From positions 1,782,610-1,846,609 of the forward strand of contig NZ_JALCLM010000001.1 of the NCBI RefSeq assembly GCF_022647885.1: a DNA stretch of 64,000 bases, read 5' to 3'. The notes under the pieces are model-generated. The model made no database searches. It was not told the DNA's origin and worked only from the letters and a program-made list of their open reading frames with translations. Of the stretch, positions 8,981 to 17,308 are shown one piece after another. Source of the DNA: Bifidobacterium sp. (GTDB taxonomy: Bacteria; Actinomycetota; Actinomycetes; Actinomycetales; Bifidobacteriaceae). The translations under genes were made by a program, and so were the position numbers. Every line of letters starts with the position of its first letter. Positions within the stretch are counted from its first letter, which is position 1.

Positions 8981-11032
8981 TTATCGCTTGTCAAGCCCCA
9001 GCTCAAGGTTGCCGCCAGGAATTGCGGCGAGCAAATCCCTAGTGTATTGGCGTTGCGGATGTTCAAACACCTCATCCGTTGTGGCATGCTCAACAAGTTT
9101 GCCGTGTTGCATCACCACCACCTCATCAGCTATCTGGCGCACCACAGCTAGGTCGTGTGTAATGAAGAGGTAGCTCAAACCACGCTCAGCCTGCAAATCA
9201 TTCAAGAGGTGCAACACCTGATCTTGCACTAGCACGTCTAGAGCGGAAACAGCCTCATCACAGATAATTACGTCCGGATCAAGCGCCATAGCCCTAGCGA
9301 TGGCAATTCGCTGACGCTGTCCACCAGAGAGCTCATTGGGATAACGCCTCATGACCGACTGTGGCATTTCAACCAAATCCAACAACTCCGCAACCCTCTT
9401 ACGACGGCTGGCATCGTTACCGATATGGTGAATGCGCAGTGGTTCTTCGATTGAACGGTAAATCGAATACATCGGGTCAAGCGACCCATAAGGATTCTGG
9501 AATACTGGCTGCACATGCCTACGGAAATTCATCAATTCCTTAGCATTGAATTCCGCAATATTCTGTCCGTCATAACTGACAGTCCCCGATGTCGGATCAA
9601 GCAAATGCAGAACCATGTTAGCAACTGTGGATTTGCCTGAACCAGACTCCCCCACAATAGCCAAAGTCGTACCACGTTTTACCGAGAAGGAAACATCATC
9701 AACAGCTTTAAAGAGATCCTTCGTGCGCGGCAGCTTGAACTCTTTGGTCAGGTGATCCACGGTGATAATGTGCTCGCTACGATCCAAGCCACTCTCATCG
9801 ACCAGATGGTGTTCCATCAGACGAGTGGCATCCTCACCACGCTCTGTCGCAGAAATAATACGTTGCGAAGCCAAGGAAGGAGCAGCATTTACCAAACGCT
9901 TGGTATATGGGTGCTGGGGATGTTGTAGTACTTCGAGGCTGGGACCTGATTCAACAACTCGGCCTTTATACATCACCACAATGTGCTGTGCACGCTCAGC
10001 TGCTAGACCAAGATCATGGGTGATAAATAGTACAGCCGTACCTAGGGAATCAGTCAGTTGCTTGAGATGGTCAAGAATTTTCTTCTGCACCGTAACGTCA
10101 AGTGCACTAGTCGGCTCATCGGCAATCAACAGGTCAGGGCGTGATGCAAGACCGATAGCAATCAAAGCACGTTGACGCATACCACCGGAGAATTCATGCG
10201 GGTATTGACGCGCGCGAGTAGCTGCATCCGGCAAACCTGCCTCTGCTAATAGGCCACCGATTCGATCATCAATTGAAGCGCCTGTGACATTACGTTTAGC
10301 AATATCCCACGCCTTATCTTGGTCAACACCTGCTTGAATCAGGTCTTGCGCTACACGCCAGCGGGTTTCAGAACCAGGAATCCATTGTTCGTTGAAGTAG
10401 GCGAGTTTCTTGTCAACATTCGGTGTACCAGCTTCGGTAACAGCTTGTTGTGCTTCAGCGAGCAGGGTAGGCAACTCTTGAGAAGCAATGAACAGTTCGT
10501 CATCCTTCTTTTGCAAATCAACTTCAGCATCAGCAAATGCTTTTGACAGATTAGAGCGCTTTTCATGCTTGACATCCATGCCGTTGGCTTTCAAAGCCTC
10601 TTCGACCTGTTTACCTATGCGCCAAACAGGATTGAGGTTGCTCATTGGGTCTTGAGGTACCAGTCCCATTTCACGACCACGGATATGCTCGTACTCTTTG
10701 CGATTGAGCGAAGTAATATCTTTGCCCTCAAGCTCAATACTTCCGCCAACAACATGTCCAGTACCGGGCAGTAAGCCCAGAACAGCCATCGCGGAGGTAG
10801 ATTTTCCTGATCCGGACTCTCCAACAATAGCCACCCATTGTCCTGGATACACATTGAACGAAGAATCTCGCACTGCGTGCACAGCTCCGCCAGTGTCAGT
10901 CGTGAAATCAACTTGTAAGTTTTTCACTTCGAGCAAGGGCTTGTCCGGTGGCAACACTGTCTGTCCTGTCTGATCAGTTTGAGCTGTATCAGAGGTGAGA
11001 TGATGCTGTTTAGTATTCACGTTTTCAGTCAT
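8981..11032 (-). CDS. Peptide ABC transporter, two fused ATP-binding domains (DppD-DppF)
   Basis: Energises oligo/dipeptide uptake; 683 residues with two complete nucleotide-binding domains. First domain: Walker A GESGSGKS (71-78), signature FSGGMRQR (281-288), Walker B LLIADE. Second domain: Walker A 461-468, signature LSGGQRQR (568-575), Walker B VIICDE. Both halves carry the C-terminal peptide-transporter extension ([12 protein letters not shown] and [12 protein letters not shown]). Odd feature: about 100 residues (roughly 155-255), charged and probably helical, are inserted between the Q-loop and the signature of the first domain. GGAGG precedes the ATG. Last gene of an operon dppA-dppB-dppC-dppDF, all on the minus strand. 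Confidence 0.95.
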   Translation of the reverse strand: MTENVNTKQHHLTSDTAQTDQTGQTVLPPDKPLLEVKNLQVDFTTDTGGAVHAVRDSSFNVYPGQWVAIVGESGSGKSTSAMAVLGLLPGTGHVVGGSIELEGKDITSLNRKEYEHIRGREMGLVPQDPMSNLNPVWRIGKQVEEALKANGMDVKHEKRSNLSKAFADAEVDLQKKDDELFIASQELPTLLAEAQQAVTEAGTPNVDKKLAYFNEQWIPGSETRWRVAQDLIQAGVDQDKAWDIAKRNVTGASIDDRIGGLLAEAGLPDAATRARQYPHEFSGGMRQRALIAIGLASRPDLLIADEPTSALDVTVQKKILDHLKQLTDSLGTAVLFITHDLGLAAERAQHIVVMYKGRVVESGPSLEVLQHPQHPYTKRLVNAAPSLASQRIISATERGEDATRLMEHHLVDESGLDRSEHIITVDHLTKEFKLPRTKDLFKAVDDVSFSVKRGTTLAIVGESGSGKSTVANMVLHLLDPTSGTVSYDGQNIAEFNAKELMNFRRHVQPVFQNPYGSLDPMYSIYRSIEEPLRIHHIGNDASRRKRVAELLDLVEMPQSVMRRYPNELSGGQRQRIAIARAMALDPDVIICDEAVSALDVLVQDQVLHLLNDLQAERGLSYLFITHDLAVVRQIADEVVVMQHGKLVEHATTDEVFEHPQRQYTRDLLAAIPGGNLELGLDKR

Positions 11033-11043
11033 AATTCCTCCGC

Positions 11044-12063
11044 TCAGGCAGTCCGGCTCTTGGGATCAAGTGCATCTTTGACAGCATCGCCCATCATGAT
11101 GAAGGCGAGTACCGTTATCGCCAGTGCTAGCGATGGGTAGAAGAGTACTTGGGGATCGACACGAAGCAAGGGCTGCGCAGACGAAATATCTCCACCCCAG
11201 CTGACCACAGTCGTTGGCAAACCGATGCCAAGGAAGCTCAGCGTTGCCTCAGAAACGATGTATGAGCCAAGGGAAGTAGTAGCAATCACAATGACAGGTG
11301 CCAAGGAGTTTGGCACTACGTGACGGAAAAGATTACGCATTGGAGACGAACCAAGCGCTGTAGAAGCGGTATTAAATTCAAGATTCTTTGTTTCCATCAC
11401 AGAGCCGCGGGTGATACGAGCCACAGAAACCCAACCGAAGAGGGACAGCACCAGAACAACCTTCCAAATAGAGGAAGACGTGCGGAACATCTGCAGTACG
11501 ACGATGGCACCGAGCAGCAGAGGGATTGCAAAGAAGATATCCGTGATACGGCTCAGAAGAGCATCAACCCAACGACCGTAATATCCTGCAACAGCACCAA
11601 TGAGTCCACCTACCAATGTCGAAATCAAAGTACTCAGAATACCTACGCTCAGCGAAGTGCGTGTGCCATAAATCACACGAGAGTATATATCGCAACCTTG
11701 TTGATCAAAACCTAAAGGATGCCCCTTACTCCCCGTGCCAAGGGAGCTGTTGAGCACACAGTATGTTGGGTCAAGTTTGGTAAATAATTGCGGGAACAGC
11801 GCAACCACAACAATGAAAATGATCAGTACACCCGAAATAATAAAGAAGGGGTTCTTGCGCAGTGTGCGCCAAGCATCAGCCCACATGCTGGTCGCTGGCT
11901 CATCCTCGTCAACCGTATCGACTTCTTTGAGTGGTGTCTCATCTAAAGGAGCAACGAAGCGCTCTTGACCGGGGAATGGTGTGATGACGAAATCTTCCGT
12001 TGATCCGGAAACTGCGTCTTGGGACATATTGCCTTCTTGTTCAGACATCATTTGTTGAGACAT
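11044..12063 (-). CDS. dppC: Peptide ABC transporter permease (DppC type)
   Basis: Membrane subunit of the peptide importer, about 339 residues. A cytosolic N-terminal tail of about 75 residues precedes the first membrane helix (FFIISGVLIIFIVVVALFP); then the OppC N-terminal segment with HPLGFDQQGCDIYSRVIYG and five more helices, with the coupling-helix region RNLFRHVVPNSLAPVIV. Start at ATG 12061-12063 (MSQQMMSEQ) has GAGAGG upstream and begins eleven bases after the dppB stop; the frame reads further upstream into dppB. Followed by the fused ATPase gene after 11 bases. Confidence 0.94.
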   Translation of the reverse strand: MSQQMMSEQEGNMSQDAVSGSTEDFVITPFPGQERFVAPLDETPLKEVDTVDEDEPATSMWADAWRTLRKNPFFIISGVLIIFIVVVALFPQLFTKLDPTYCVLNSSLGTGSKGHPLGFDQQGCDIYSRVIYGTRTSLSVGILSTLISTLVGGLIGAVAGYYGRWVDALLSRITDIFFAIPLLLGAIVVLQMFRTSSSIWKVVLVLSLFGWVSVARITRGSVMETKNLEFNTASTALGSSPMRNLFRHVVPNSLAPVIVIATTSLGSYIVSEATLSFLGIGLPTTVVSWGGDISSAQPLLRVDPQVLFYPSLALAITVLAFIMMGDAVKDALDPKSRTA

Positions 12064-12073
12064 CGTTATCCTC

Positions 12074-13000
12074 TCACGCATACCGGATTCGCGGATCAAG
12101 CACGGCATATAACATATCGACCACCAAATTGCAGATCACAAAGATCAATACCAATATGGTGACAATCGACACCACTAGAGTGCCTTCGCCGCGCAGAATA
12201 CCTTGATACAGCGTGTTGCCCACACCCTGAATGTTGAAGATGCGCTCAGAAATCATTGCGCCGCCCATTAATGCACCAATATCAGTTCCTAAATATGTCA
12301 CTACAGGAATCATTGAGTTACGCAAGATATGGCGCATGGTGACTGAGCGATTAGACATACCTTTTGCTCGTGCAGTACGTACATAGTCCTCGTTCATATT
12401 CGAGGAAATCTCGGAACGAGTCAGGCGAATTATATAGGCCATAGATACGCTGCCAAGGACCATTGCAGGCATCAGCAAATCCAGGAAGCCTGGGTTACCA
12501 CCTGCTGTGACTGGCAGAATCTGCCATTTGACACCGAGGAAGAACTGCAGCAAGAAACCAGTGACGAAGGTTGGCACAGAAATTAATAGCAACGAAACGA
12601 TAAGAATCACGCTGTCGTACCATTTTCCCTTTTTCAGACCAGAGACGATACCGAAAATCACTCCGAAAATCGCTTCGAATACAAAAGCCATAATGGTGAG
12701 TTTGATAGTTACAGGGAAGGCTCTCCCGATAACATCGATTACTGGCTGTCCGCTAAAAGTATTGCCAAAATCAAGTGTTAAGGCATTCTTCAAAAACAGT
12801 ATGTATTGAATGATGAAAGGCTTGTCAAGATTGTATTCAGATCGTATCTGTGCTGCCACGGCTTCATTGACGGGCTTGTCACCAAACATTGCTTTGACCG
12901 GGTCTCCCGGCAGTGCGAACACCAAAGCGTAAATCAGTAACGTCGTGCCGATCACCACTGGGATCATCTGCAATACTCGTCTGAGCAGATATTTACCCAT
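12074..13000 (-). CDS. dppB: Peptide ABC transporter permease (DppB type)
   Basis: Membrane subunit, 308 residues, with the family N-terminus MGKYLLRRVLQMIPVVIGTTLLIY, the large periplasmic loop carrying PGDPVKAMFGDKP and the LNLDKPF-like segment, and six membrane helices. The coupling EAA-like region reads RTARAKGMSNRSVTMRHILRNSMIPVVTYLG. Start ATG at 12998-13000 has AAGGAG seven bases upstream. It is separated from dppA by a large inverted repeat, so dppB may be expressed at a lower level than the binding protein. Confidence 0.95.
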   Translation of the reverse strand: MGKYLLRRVLQMIPVVIGTTLLIYALVFALPGDPVKAMFGDKPVNEAVAAQIRSEYNLDKPFIIQYILFLKNALTLDFGNTFSGQPVIDVIGRAFPVTIKLTIMAFVFEAIFGVIFGIVSGLKKGKWYDSVILIVSLLLISVPTFVTGFLLQFFLGVKWQILPVTAGGNPGFLDLLMPAMVLGSVSMAYIIRLTRSEISSNMNEDYVRTARAKGMSNRSVTMRHILRNSMIPVVTYLGTDIGALMGGAMISERIFNIQGVGNTLYQGILRGEGTLVVSIVTILVLIFVICNLVVDMLYAVLDPRIRYA

Positions 13001-13077
13001 CGGCTTGCTCCTTTTCGATTACCCGGATAACGCATTCCGGCTTCATTGTTTCTCCAAACATCCCATAAACATGGAAA

Positions 13078-13136
13078 TGTGCATCGAGCGTGGCAAGAAC
13101 CAAACTTCGCATGATCCTTGCCACGCTCGTTGCACA
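13078..13136 (-). repeat. Long inverted repeat between dppA and dppB
   Basis: Arms TGTGCATCGAGCGTGGCAAG and CTTGCCACGCTCGTTGCACA (one mismatch) with a 19-base loop. On the minus strand it follows the dppA stop and is not followed by a T-run, so it is more likely an mRNA 3'-stabilising or partial termination hairpin than a full terminator. Such hairpins commonly separate the abundant binding protein from permease genes; that role is inferred. Confidence 0.75.
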
Positions 13137-13159
13137 AACTTCAGACCGTCAGCTTACTC

Positions 13160-14806
13160 CTACTTGGTGAGGTCTTGGTAGACCGGAAGATTCTTCCAGT
13201 TCATGGTGAAGCCCTTCACGCCTTTAGCTGCAACGCCATTGGCGTTGGAGTAGTAGAGCGGGACAGCAGGCAGATCTTTGAGCAGAAGCTCCTGAGCAGC
13301 CTGATAATCTTTGTTAGCATCGTCTTCGCTGGTGCTGCTTGCAGCCTTGCTAATCAATGCATCAAAAGCAGGATTCTTGTAATCACCATCGTTGGAACCA
13401 TTACCGTCAGCTGCTGATGAAGAATACAGCGGCTTCAGATAGTTTTCAGCGGATGGGTAATCGGGCTGCCATCCAGCGCGGAAGGCGGACTTGATTGAAC
13501 GATCAGTGATAGCCGAACGGAACTCGCTGAAGGTTGGCATTGGGTTGGTGGCCGCGTCAATACCAAGGGTATTCTTCACGGAGTTGACAATGGCGTCATA
13601 AACAGGCTTTGCACCACCATCGGCGTTGTATGCAAAGGTCAGCTTGTCAGATGAGTTCCATGCAGAAATCTTATTGGCTTCATCCCACAGCTTCTTGGCC
13701 TCAGTCTTGTTGTACTTCAACACAGAGTTGCCCTTGAGTGAGTCTGAGAATCCTGGAGTCATTGGTGAGGTGAAATCAACAGCTGGAGTGCCGACACCGT
13801 TGAGTACCTTGTCCACAATGGCCTTGCGGTCAATAGACATAGAGATAGCTTGACGACGCAGGTGACCCTCTTCATCATTCTTGAAGTGTTCAAGCGTTGA
13901 AGGGAAAGTAAATCCTTGGAATACAGAACCAGCCTTGTTATAAGCCTGCACGGTATCATCCGTGGTGAAAGTCTTGGTCTGCGAAGCTGGAATGGTCTCC
14001 AGAACGTCGAGGTTTCCTGCCTGAACATCTGCATATGCAGGCTCAACGTCGGTGTACATCTTGAAGGTAATGCCGCCATTCTTTGCTGGCTGGTTACCCT
14101 TATACGCATCATTCTTCACGAGCTTGATACTCTGGTTATGCGTCCAAGATTCAAACTTGTATTGTCCGTTGCCCACTGGCTTTTCGCCGAATGCCTTAGG
14201 GTCCTTGAAGAAGGACTCTGGCAGTGGCGCGTAAGCGGTGTATCCGAGCATAGTTGGGAATACCGAGTTGGCCTCGTTCAACGTCACCGTGAAGGTGTTG
14301 TCATCGACAACCTTCAAGCCTGAAAGCTGTGCGGTAGACGCAACACCCTTCTCCTGCAGTGCATCGTAGCCCTGAATTACCGAGAAGAAGCTTGAGCTCA
14401 GCTGAGCGTTAGTGGCGTTGGCACCATAGCTCCACGCCTTGGTAAATGATTCAGCGGTAACAGGTGTACCGTCGGTGAACTTCCATCCGCTCTTCAACGT
14501 GATGGTGTACTCAGTATTGTCTGAGTTAGCCTTGATTTCCTTGGCAACCTCGTTCGATGCCTTCCCCTTGGCGTCAAATGAAACGAGCTTCGCGAACAAC
14601 AGATCGATGGGATTGCCACCGCAAGTCTCATTGGTGTTCGTTGGAATCAAAGGATTCTGTGGCTCACAGCCATATGCCGAAATGATGCTAGTACTTGCCG
14701 AAGCGTCACTGCTTGCATCACTGGAACTGCTGCCGCACGCACTGAGCCCAAGGGCCAGGACGCATGCAGTGGCAGCGAAAAGTGAGAGTTTAGAACTCTT
14801 CCTCAT
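13160..14806 (-). CDS. dppA: Peptide-binding lipoprotein (family 5 solute-binding protein)
   Basis: Captures peptides outside the cell and delivers them to DppBC; about 548 residues. The signal peptide MRKSSKLSLFAATACVLALG ends in lipobox LSAC followed by a Ser-rich linker. The mature part has the SBP family 5 pattern: SGWKFTDGTPVTAESFTKAW, VGNGQYKFESW, the RRQAISMSIDRKAIVDKVL region and a C-terminal lobe ending DLPAVPLYYSN. Start ATG at 14804-14806 with GGGGAG eight bases upstream; the reading frame runs further upstream but without a signal sequence. First gene of the operon; leader hairpin and direct repeats lie upstream. Confidence 0.95.
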   Translation of the reverse strand: MRKSSKLSLFAATACVLALGLSACGSSSSDASSDASASTSIISAYGCEPQNPLIPTNTNETCGGNPIDLLFAKLVSFDAKGKASNEVAKEIKANSDNTEYTITLKSGWKFTDGTPVTAESFTKAWSYGANATNAQLSSSFFSVIQGYDALQEKGVASTAQLSGLKVVDDNTFTVTLNEANSVFPTMLGYTAYAPLPESFFKDPKAFGEKPVGNGQYKFESWTHNQSIKLVKNDAYKGNQPAKNGGITFKMYTDVEPAYADVQAGNLDVLETIPASQTKTFTTDDTVQAYNKAGSVFQGFTFPSTLEHFKNDEEGHLRRQAISMSIDRKAIVDKVLNGVGTPAVDFTSPMTPGFSDSLKGNSVLKYNKTEAKKLWDEANKISAWNSSDKLTFAYNADGGAKPVYDAIVNSVKNTLGIDAATNPMPTFSEFRSAITDRSIKSAFRAGWQPDYPSAENYLKPLYSSSAADGNGSNDGDYKNPAFDALISKAASSTSEDDANKDYQAAQELLLKDLPAVPLYYSNANGVAAKGVKGFTMNWKNLPVYQDLTK

Positions 14807-14856
14807 TGATTTTGCTCCCCTACTTGTATGTGGTGTGTACTGAGTCTCCCCCGTAC

Positions 14857-14895
14857 ACGTTGGGGTCGGTGCCTTCTTCTCACCGACCCCAACGT
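14857..14895 (-). promoter_or_regulatory. Strong leader hairpin upstream of dppA
   Basis: Perfect 15-bp arms ACGTTGGGGTCGGTG and CACCGACCCCAACGT with a 9-base purine-rich loop, ending about 50 bases before the dppA start codon. No T-run follows, so a 5' stabiliser or binding site is more likely than an attenuator. Confidence 0.7.
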
Positions 14896-15039
14896 CTTTC
14901 ATCGCTCTATTCTTGTCGCATTTGTCGAATCGCACAATTCCGATAATTAACAAATAACTCATCATCAACATCTCTTGAAGTGCATTCACACCCATTGGCT
15001 GTCTATCGAAATGTCAGTGTCCTATAAGGATTTGGCAGT

Positions 15040-15107
15040 ATTGTTACCTTTTCCCCTGCAACAAGTCGAATGTTACACGCCATCGAGAAATGTTACGAGA
15101 ATGTTAA
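15040..15107 (-). promoter_or_regulatory. Four phased direct repeats (GTAACATT) upstream of dppA
   Basis: On the plus strand ATTGTTAC (15040), AATGTTAC (15069), AATGTTAC (15089) and AATGTTAA (15100) occur in the same direction. The spacings of 29, 20 and 11 bases are close to three, two and one helical turns. They lie between the xerC stop codon and the dppA leader, the place for an operator array. No matching regulator is encoded nearby. Confidence 0.5.
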
Positions 15108-15120
15108 CGGATGATAGATT

Positions 15121-16200
15121 TCACGCTCTTGGAAAAGCCTGTTGATACCGATGTTTAAGTTGCTCAATCGAAACATGTGTGTATCGCTGGGTCGTATTTA
15201 ACGAGGCGTGGCCCAAAAGCTCCTGGACTTCACGCAAATCAGCCCCACCATCGAGCATGTGTGTAGCAGCGGAATGTCGTAGGGAATGCGGAGAAATATC
15301 TGGCACCCCTGCCTGTCGTGCTAATTCATGGACAATAGTGGAGGCTTGCCTCACTCCCAAACGTTTACCTCTAAGCCCCAAAAAAACGGCATGAGCATTG
15401 ACTTTGCTACTGGCGTGCTTCTGTACGTCAAGGTGCTGCTCTGAACCTGTATTTCCCGAGTTCACACCGGTTTGAGAATGCTGCAATATTATGGGGCGAC
15501 CTTCATCAATCCATCGCTCAAGCGCATGTTGGGCAGGTACACCAAAGGGAACCACCCGTTGCTTGTTCCCTTTGCCCAATACCCGAAGAGTGCGGCTCGA
15601 AAAGTCAATATCGTTAAGATCCAAACCAATAAGCTCAGAAATTCGTATTCCGGTGGCATAGAGCAACTCAACTATTGCCACATCCCGTAATTCAACAGCG
15701 ATACTCTTGCGGTTTGTTGACAGCTGCGGATCTGGATGTTGTGCATCTCGGCTTGGCCTGCTGCTGCTTGCTGTCACATCGGCTATTGCCTGCTCAGCAC
15801 TATCCATCATGGTTTTTGCCTGCAGTTGCGTCAAGATGCGCGGCAATTCTTGGGTTTGTTTAGGAGTAACTAGCTCTTCGGACGGATTAGTAAATATATG
15901 TCCGCGCTGTGATAAATATGAAAAGAATCTTCTGACAGAGACGATTTTTCTTGCCAGCGTTGAGCGTGCATGACCATGCGCTTCATGTGCCACCCACAAA
16001 CGTAAATCTTTCACAGTAACTTCTGAAAGATCACTGATGCCGCGAAGCTCAAGAATGTTCAGAAGCTCGGTAATATCAGCACCATACGATTTCACAGTGT
16101 TGAGGCTTAAACCATCATTGATGCGTAAATGTTGCAAGAATTGCTGACGCTCCCGCTCAAATGATGGAGAAGTATTCTCAGTCTCAGACGCCTCGGTCAT
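15121..16200 (-). CDS. xerC: Tyrosine recombinase XerC
   Basis: Site-specific recombinase that with XerD resolves chromosome dimers at dif; 359 residues. N-terminal SAM-like DNA-binding domain (about 15-100), then the catalytic domain with YATGIRISELIGLDLNDID (first Arg), HSLRHSAATHMLDGGADLREVQELLGHASLNTTQRYTHVS region carrying the His-x-x-Arg, His and Tyr nucleophile. Two stretches rich in Ser, Gln and Asn (about 140-165 and 245-270) lengthen it compared with the usual 300 residues. AGGATGAT lies upstream of the ATG. Second Xer protein of the window is XerD at 35515-36438. Confidence 0.92.
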   Translation of the reverse strand: MTEASETENTSPSFERERQQFLQHLRINDGLSLNTVKSYGADITELLNILELRGISDLSEVTVKDLRLWVAHEAHGHARSTLARKIVSVRRFFSYLSQRGHIFTNPSEELVTPKQTQELPRILTQLQAKTMMDSAEQAIADVTASSSRPSRDAQHPDPQLSTNRKSIAVELRDVAIVELLYATGIRISELIGLDLNDIDFSSRTLRVLGKGNKQRVVPFGVPAQHALERWIDEGRPIILQHSQTGVNSGNTGSEQHLDVQKHASSKVNAHAVFLGLRGKRLGVRQASTIVHELARQAGVPDISPHSLRHSAATHMLDGGADLREVQELLGHASLNTTQRYTHVSIEQLKHRYQQAFPRA

Positions 16201-16402
16201 GAGATATCATCCTAGCGAAGACTTCTTACAGTACATGCTGATTGTCCCAATCATCTGCTTTAAGTGGAGGTGAAACAGCCGAGAGCAGCACCACCGATGA
16301 ATAAACCGCGTCAACAAGTAACGAATGTATCATCATCCTTTTGAGTGCACTTCACTAACAGCAACATGTCAGAGCTAGCAATAATGCAGAACAGGACTGG
16401 TT

Positions 16403-17308
16403 ATGGGACTTCACGGATCACGAGAAAAAGAACAGCGCAAACATGAGCTGGCGCGCAGTCGCCGTAGCAGGACTGCGCAGACGGACCATTCAGAATCTAT
16501 CAGTGGATCTGCAATTGTTGCTCAAGCGATTGATCTGTGCAAAAACTATGGCGACAAAGACGCTGTGGTGACTGCTCTAGATCATGTGAATGTGGAATTT
16601 CGTCGTGGCGAAATGACCGCAATTATGGGGCCTTCCGGCTCTGGTAAATCCACGTTGATGCATTGCATGGCTGGATTAGATACGCCTAGTTCCGGACGGG
16701 TCATCGTGGAATCACTTGAAGTCTCTTCGATGTCACAGAAAGATCTCACTAAACTCAGACGCGAGCAAATTGGCTTCATCTTCCAATCTTTCAATTTGGT
16801 TCCGACTCTCACTGCCGAGGAAAACATCCTCCTGCCGTTGCAAATTGCCAAAAAACCCATTGACAGAGATTGGTTTAATCGCGTGGTGGATGTGGTTGGT
16901 CTGCGCGAAAGACTGACACACCGACCAAGTCAACTCTCAGGCGGACAACAGCAGCGCGTCGCCTGTGCAAGAGCTCTTATGGCTCGACCTTCTGTAGTGT
17001 TTGCAGACGAACCAACCGGTAATCTTGACTCTCGATCCAGCCGCGAAGTGCTTGGCTTCCTCAAATCATCAGTCTCTGAGTATGGGCAGACCATCGTAAT
17101 GGTCACGCACGATCCAAGGGCTGCATCATATGCTGACCGCGTTTTGGTTCTTGCCGATGGTCAGGTCACCAGAGATATGCAGCATCCCAGCTACGAAGAT
17201 ATTCTCGAAGTGTTTAGCGATCCAGATAGCGACGAACAGCACACCGATACAACACAGTCCGTAGAACACCAAGATGCAGCAGAGCAGAACGAGGTTTCTC
17301 GTGATTAA
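16403..17308 (+). CDS. ABC transporter ATP-binding protein (MacB/LolD type)
   Basis: Cytosolic ATPase of an FtsX-type exporter, 301 residues. Walker A MGPSGSGKSTLMH, Q-loop FIFQSFNLVPTLTAEENI, signature LSGGQQQRVACARAL, Walker B VVFADEPTGNLDS and H-loop VMVTHDPRAASYADR are all intact. N-terminal 30 residues are basic and the C-terminal 40 are acidic and Gln-rich, both outside the conserved domain. Overlaps the permease gene by eight bases, so the two are translationally coupled. Such pairs export lipids, peptides or drugs or act in envelope stress; the substrate is not evident. Confidence 0.93.
   Translation: MGLHGSREKEQRKHELARSRRSRTAQTDHSESISGSAIVAQAIDLCKNYGDKDAVVTALDHVNVEFRRGEMTAIMGPSGSGKSTLMHCMAGLDTPSSGRVIVESLEVSSMSQKDLTKLRREQIGFIFQSFNLVPTLTAEENILLPLQIAKKPIDRDWFNRVVDVVGLRERLTHRPSQLSGGQQQRVACARALMARPSVVFADEPTGNLDSRSSREVLGFLKSSVSEYGQTIVMVTHDPRAASYADRVLVLADGQVTRDMQHPSYEDILEVFSDPDSDEQHTDTTQSVEHQDAAEQNEVSRD

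Noticed and set aside
14807..14995. N-terminal extension of the peptide-binding protein
   Set aside because: It would hide the lipoprotein signal peptide, which begins at the ATG at 14806 with a good ribosome site, and would cover the leader hairpin.
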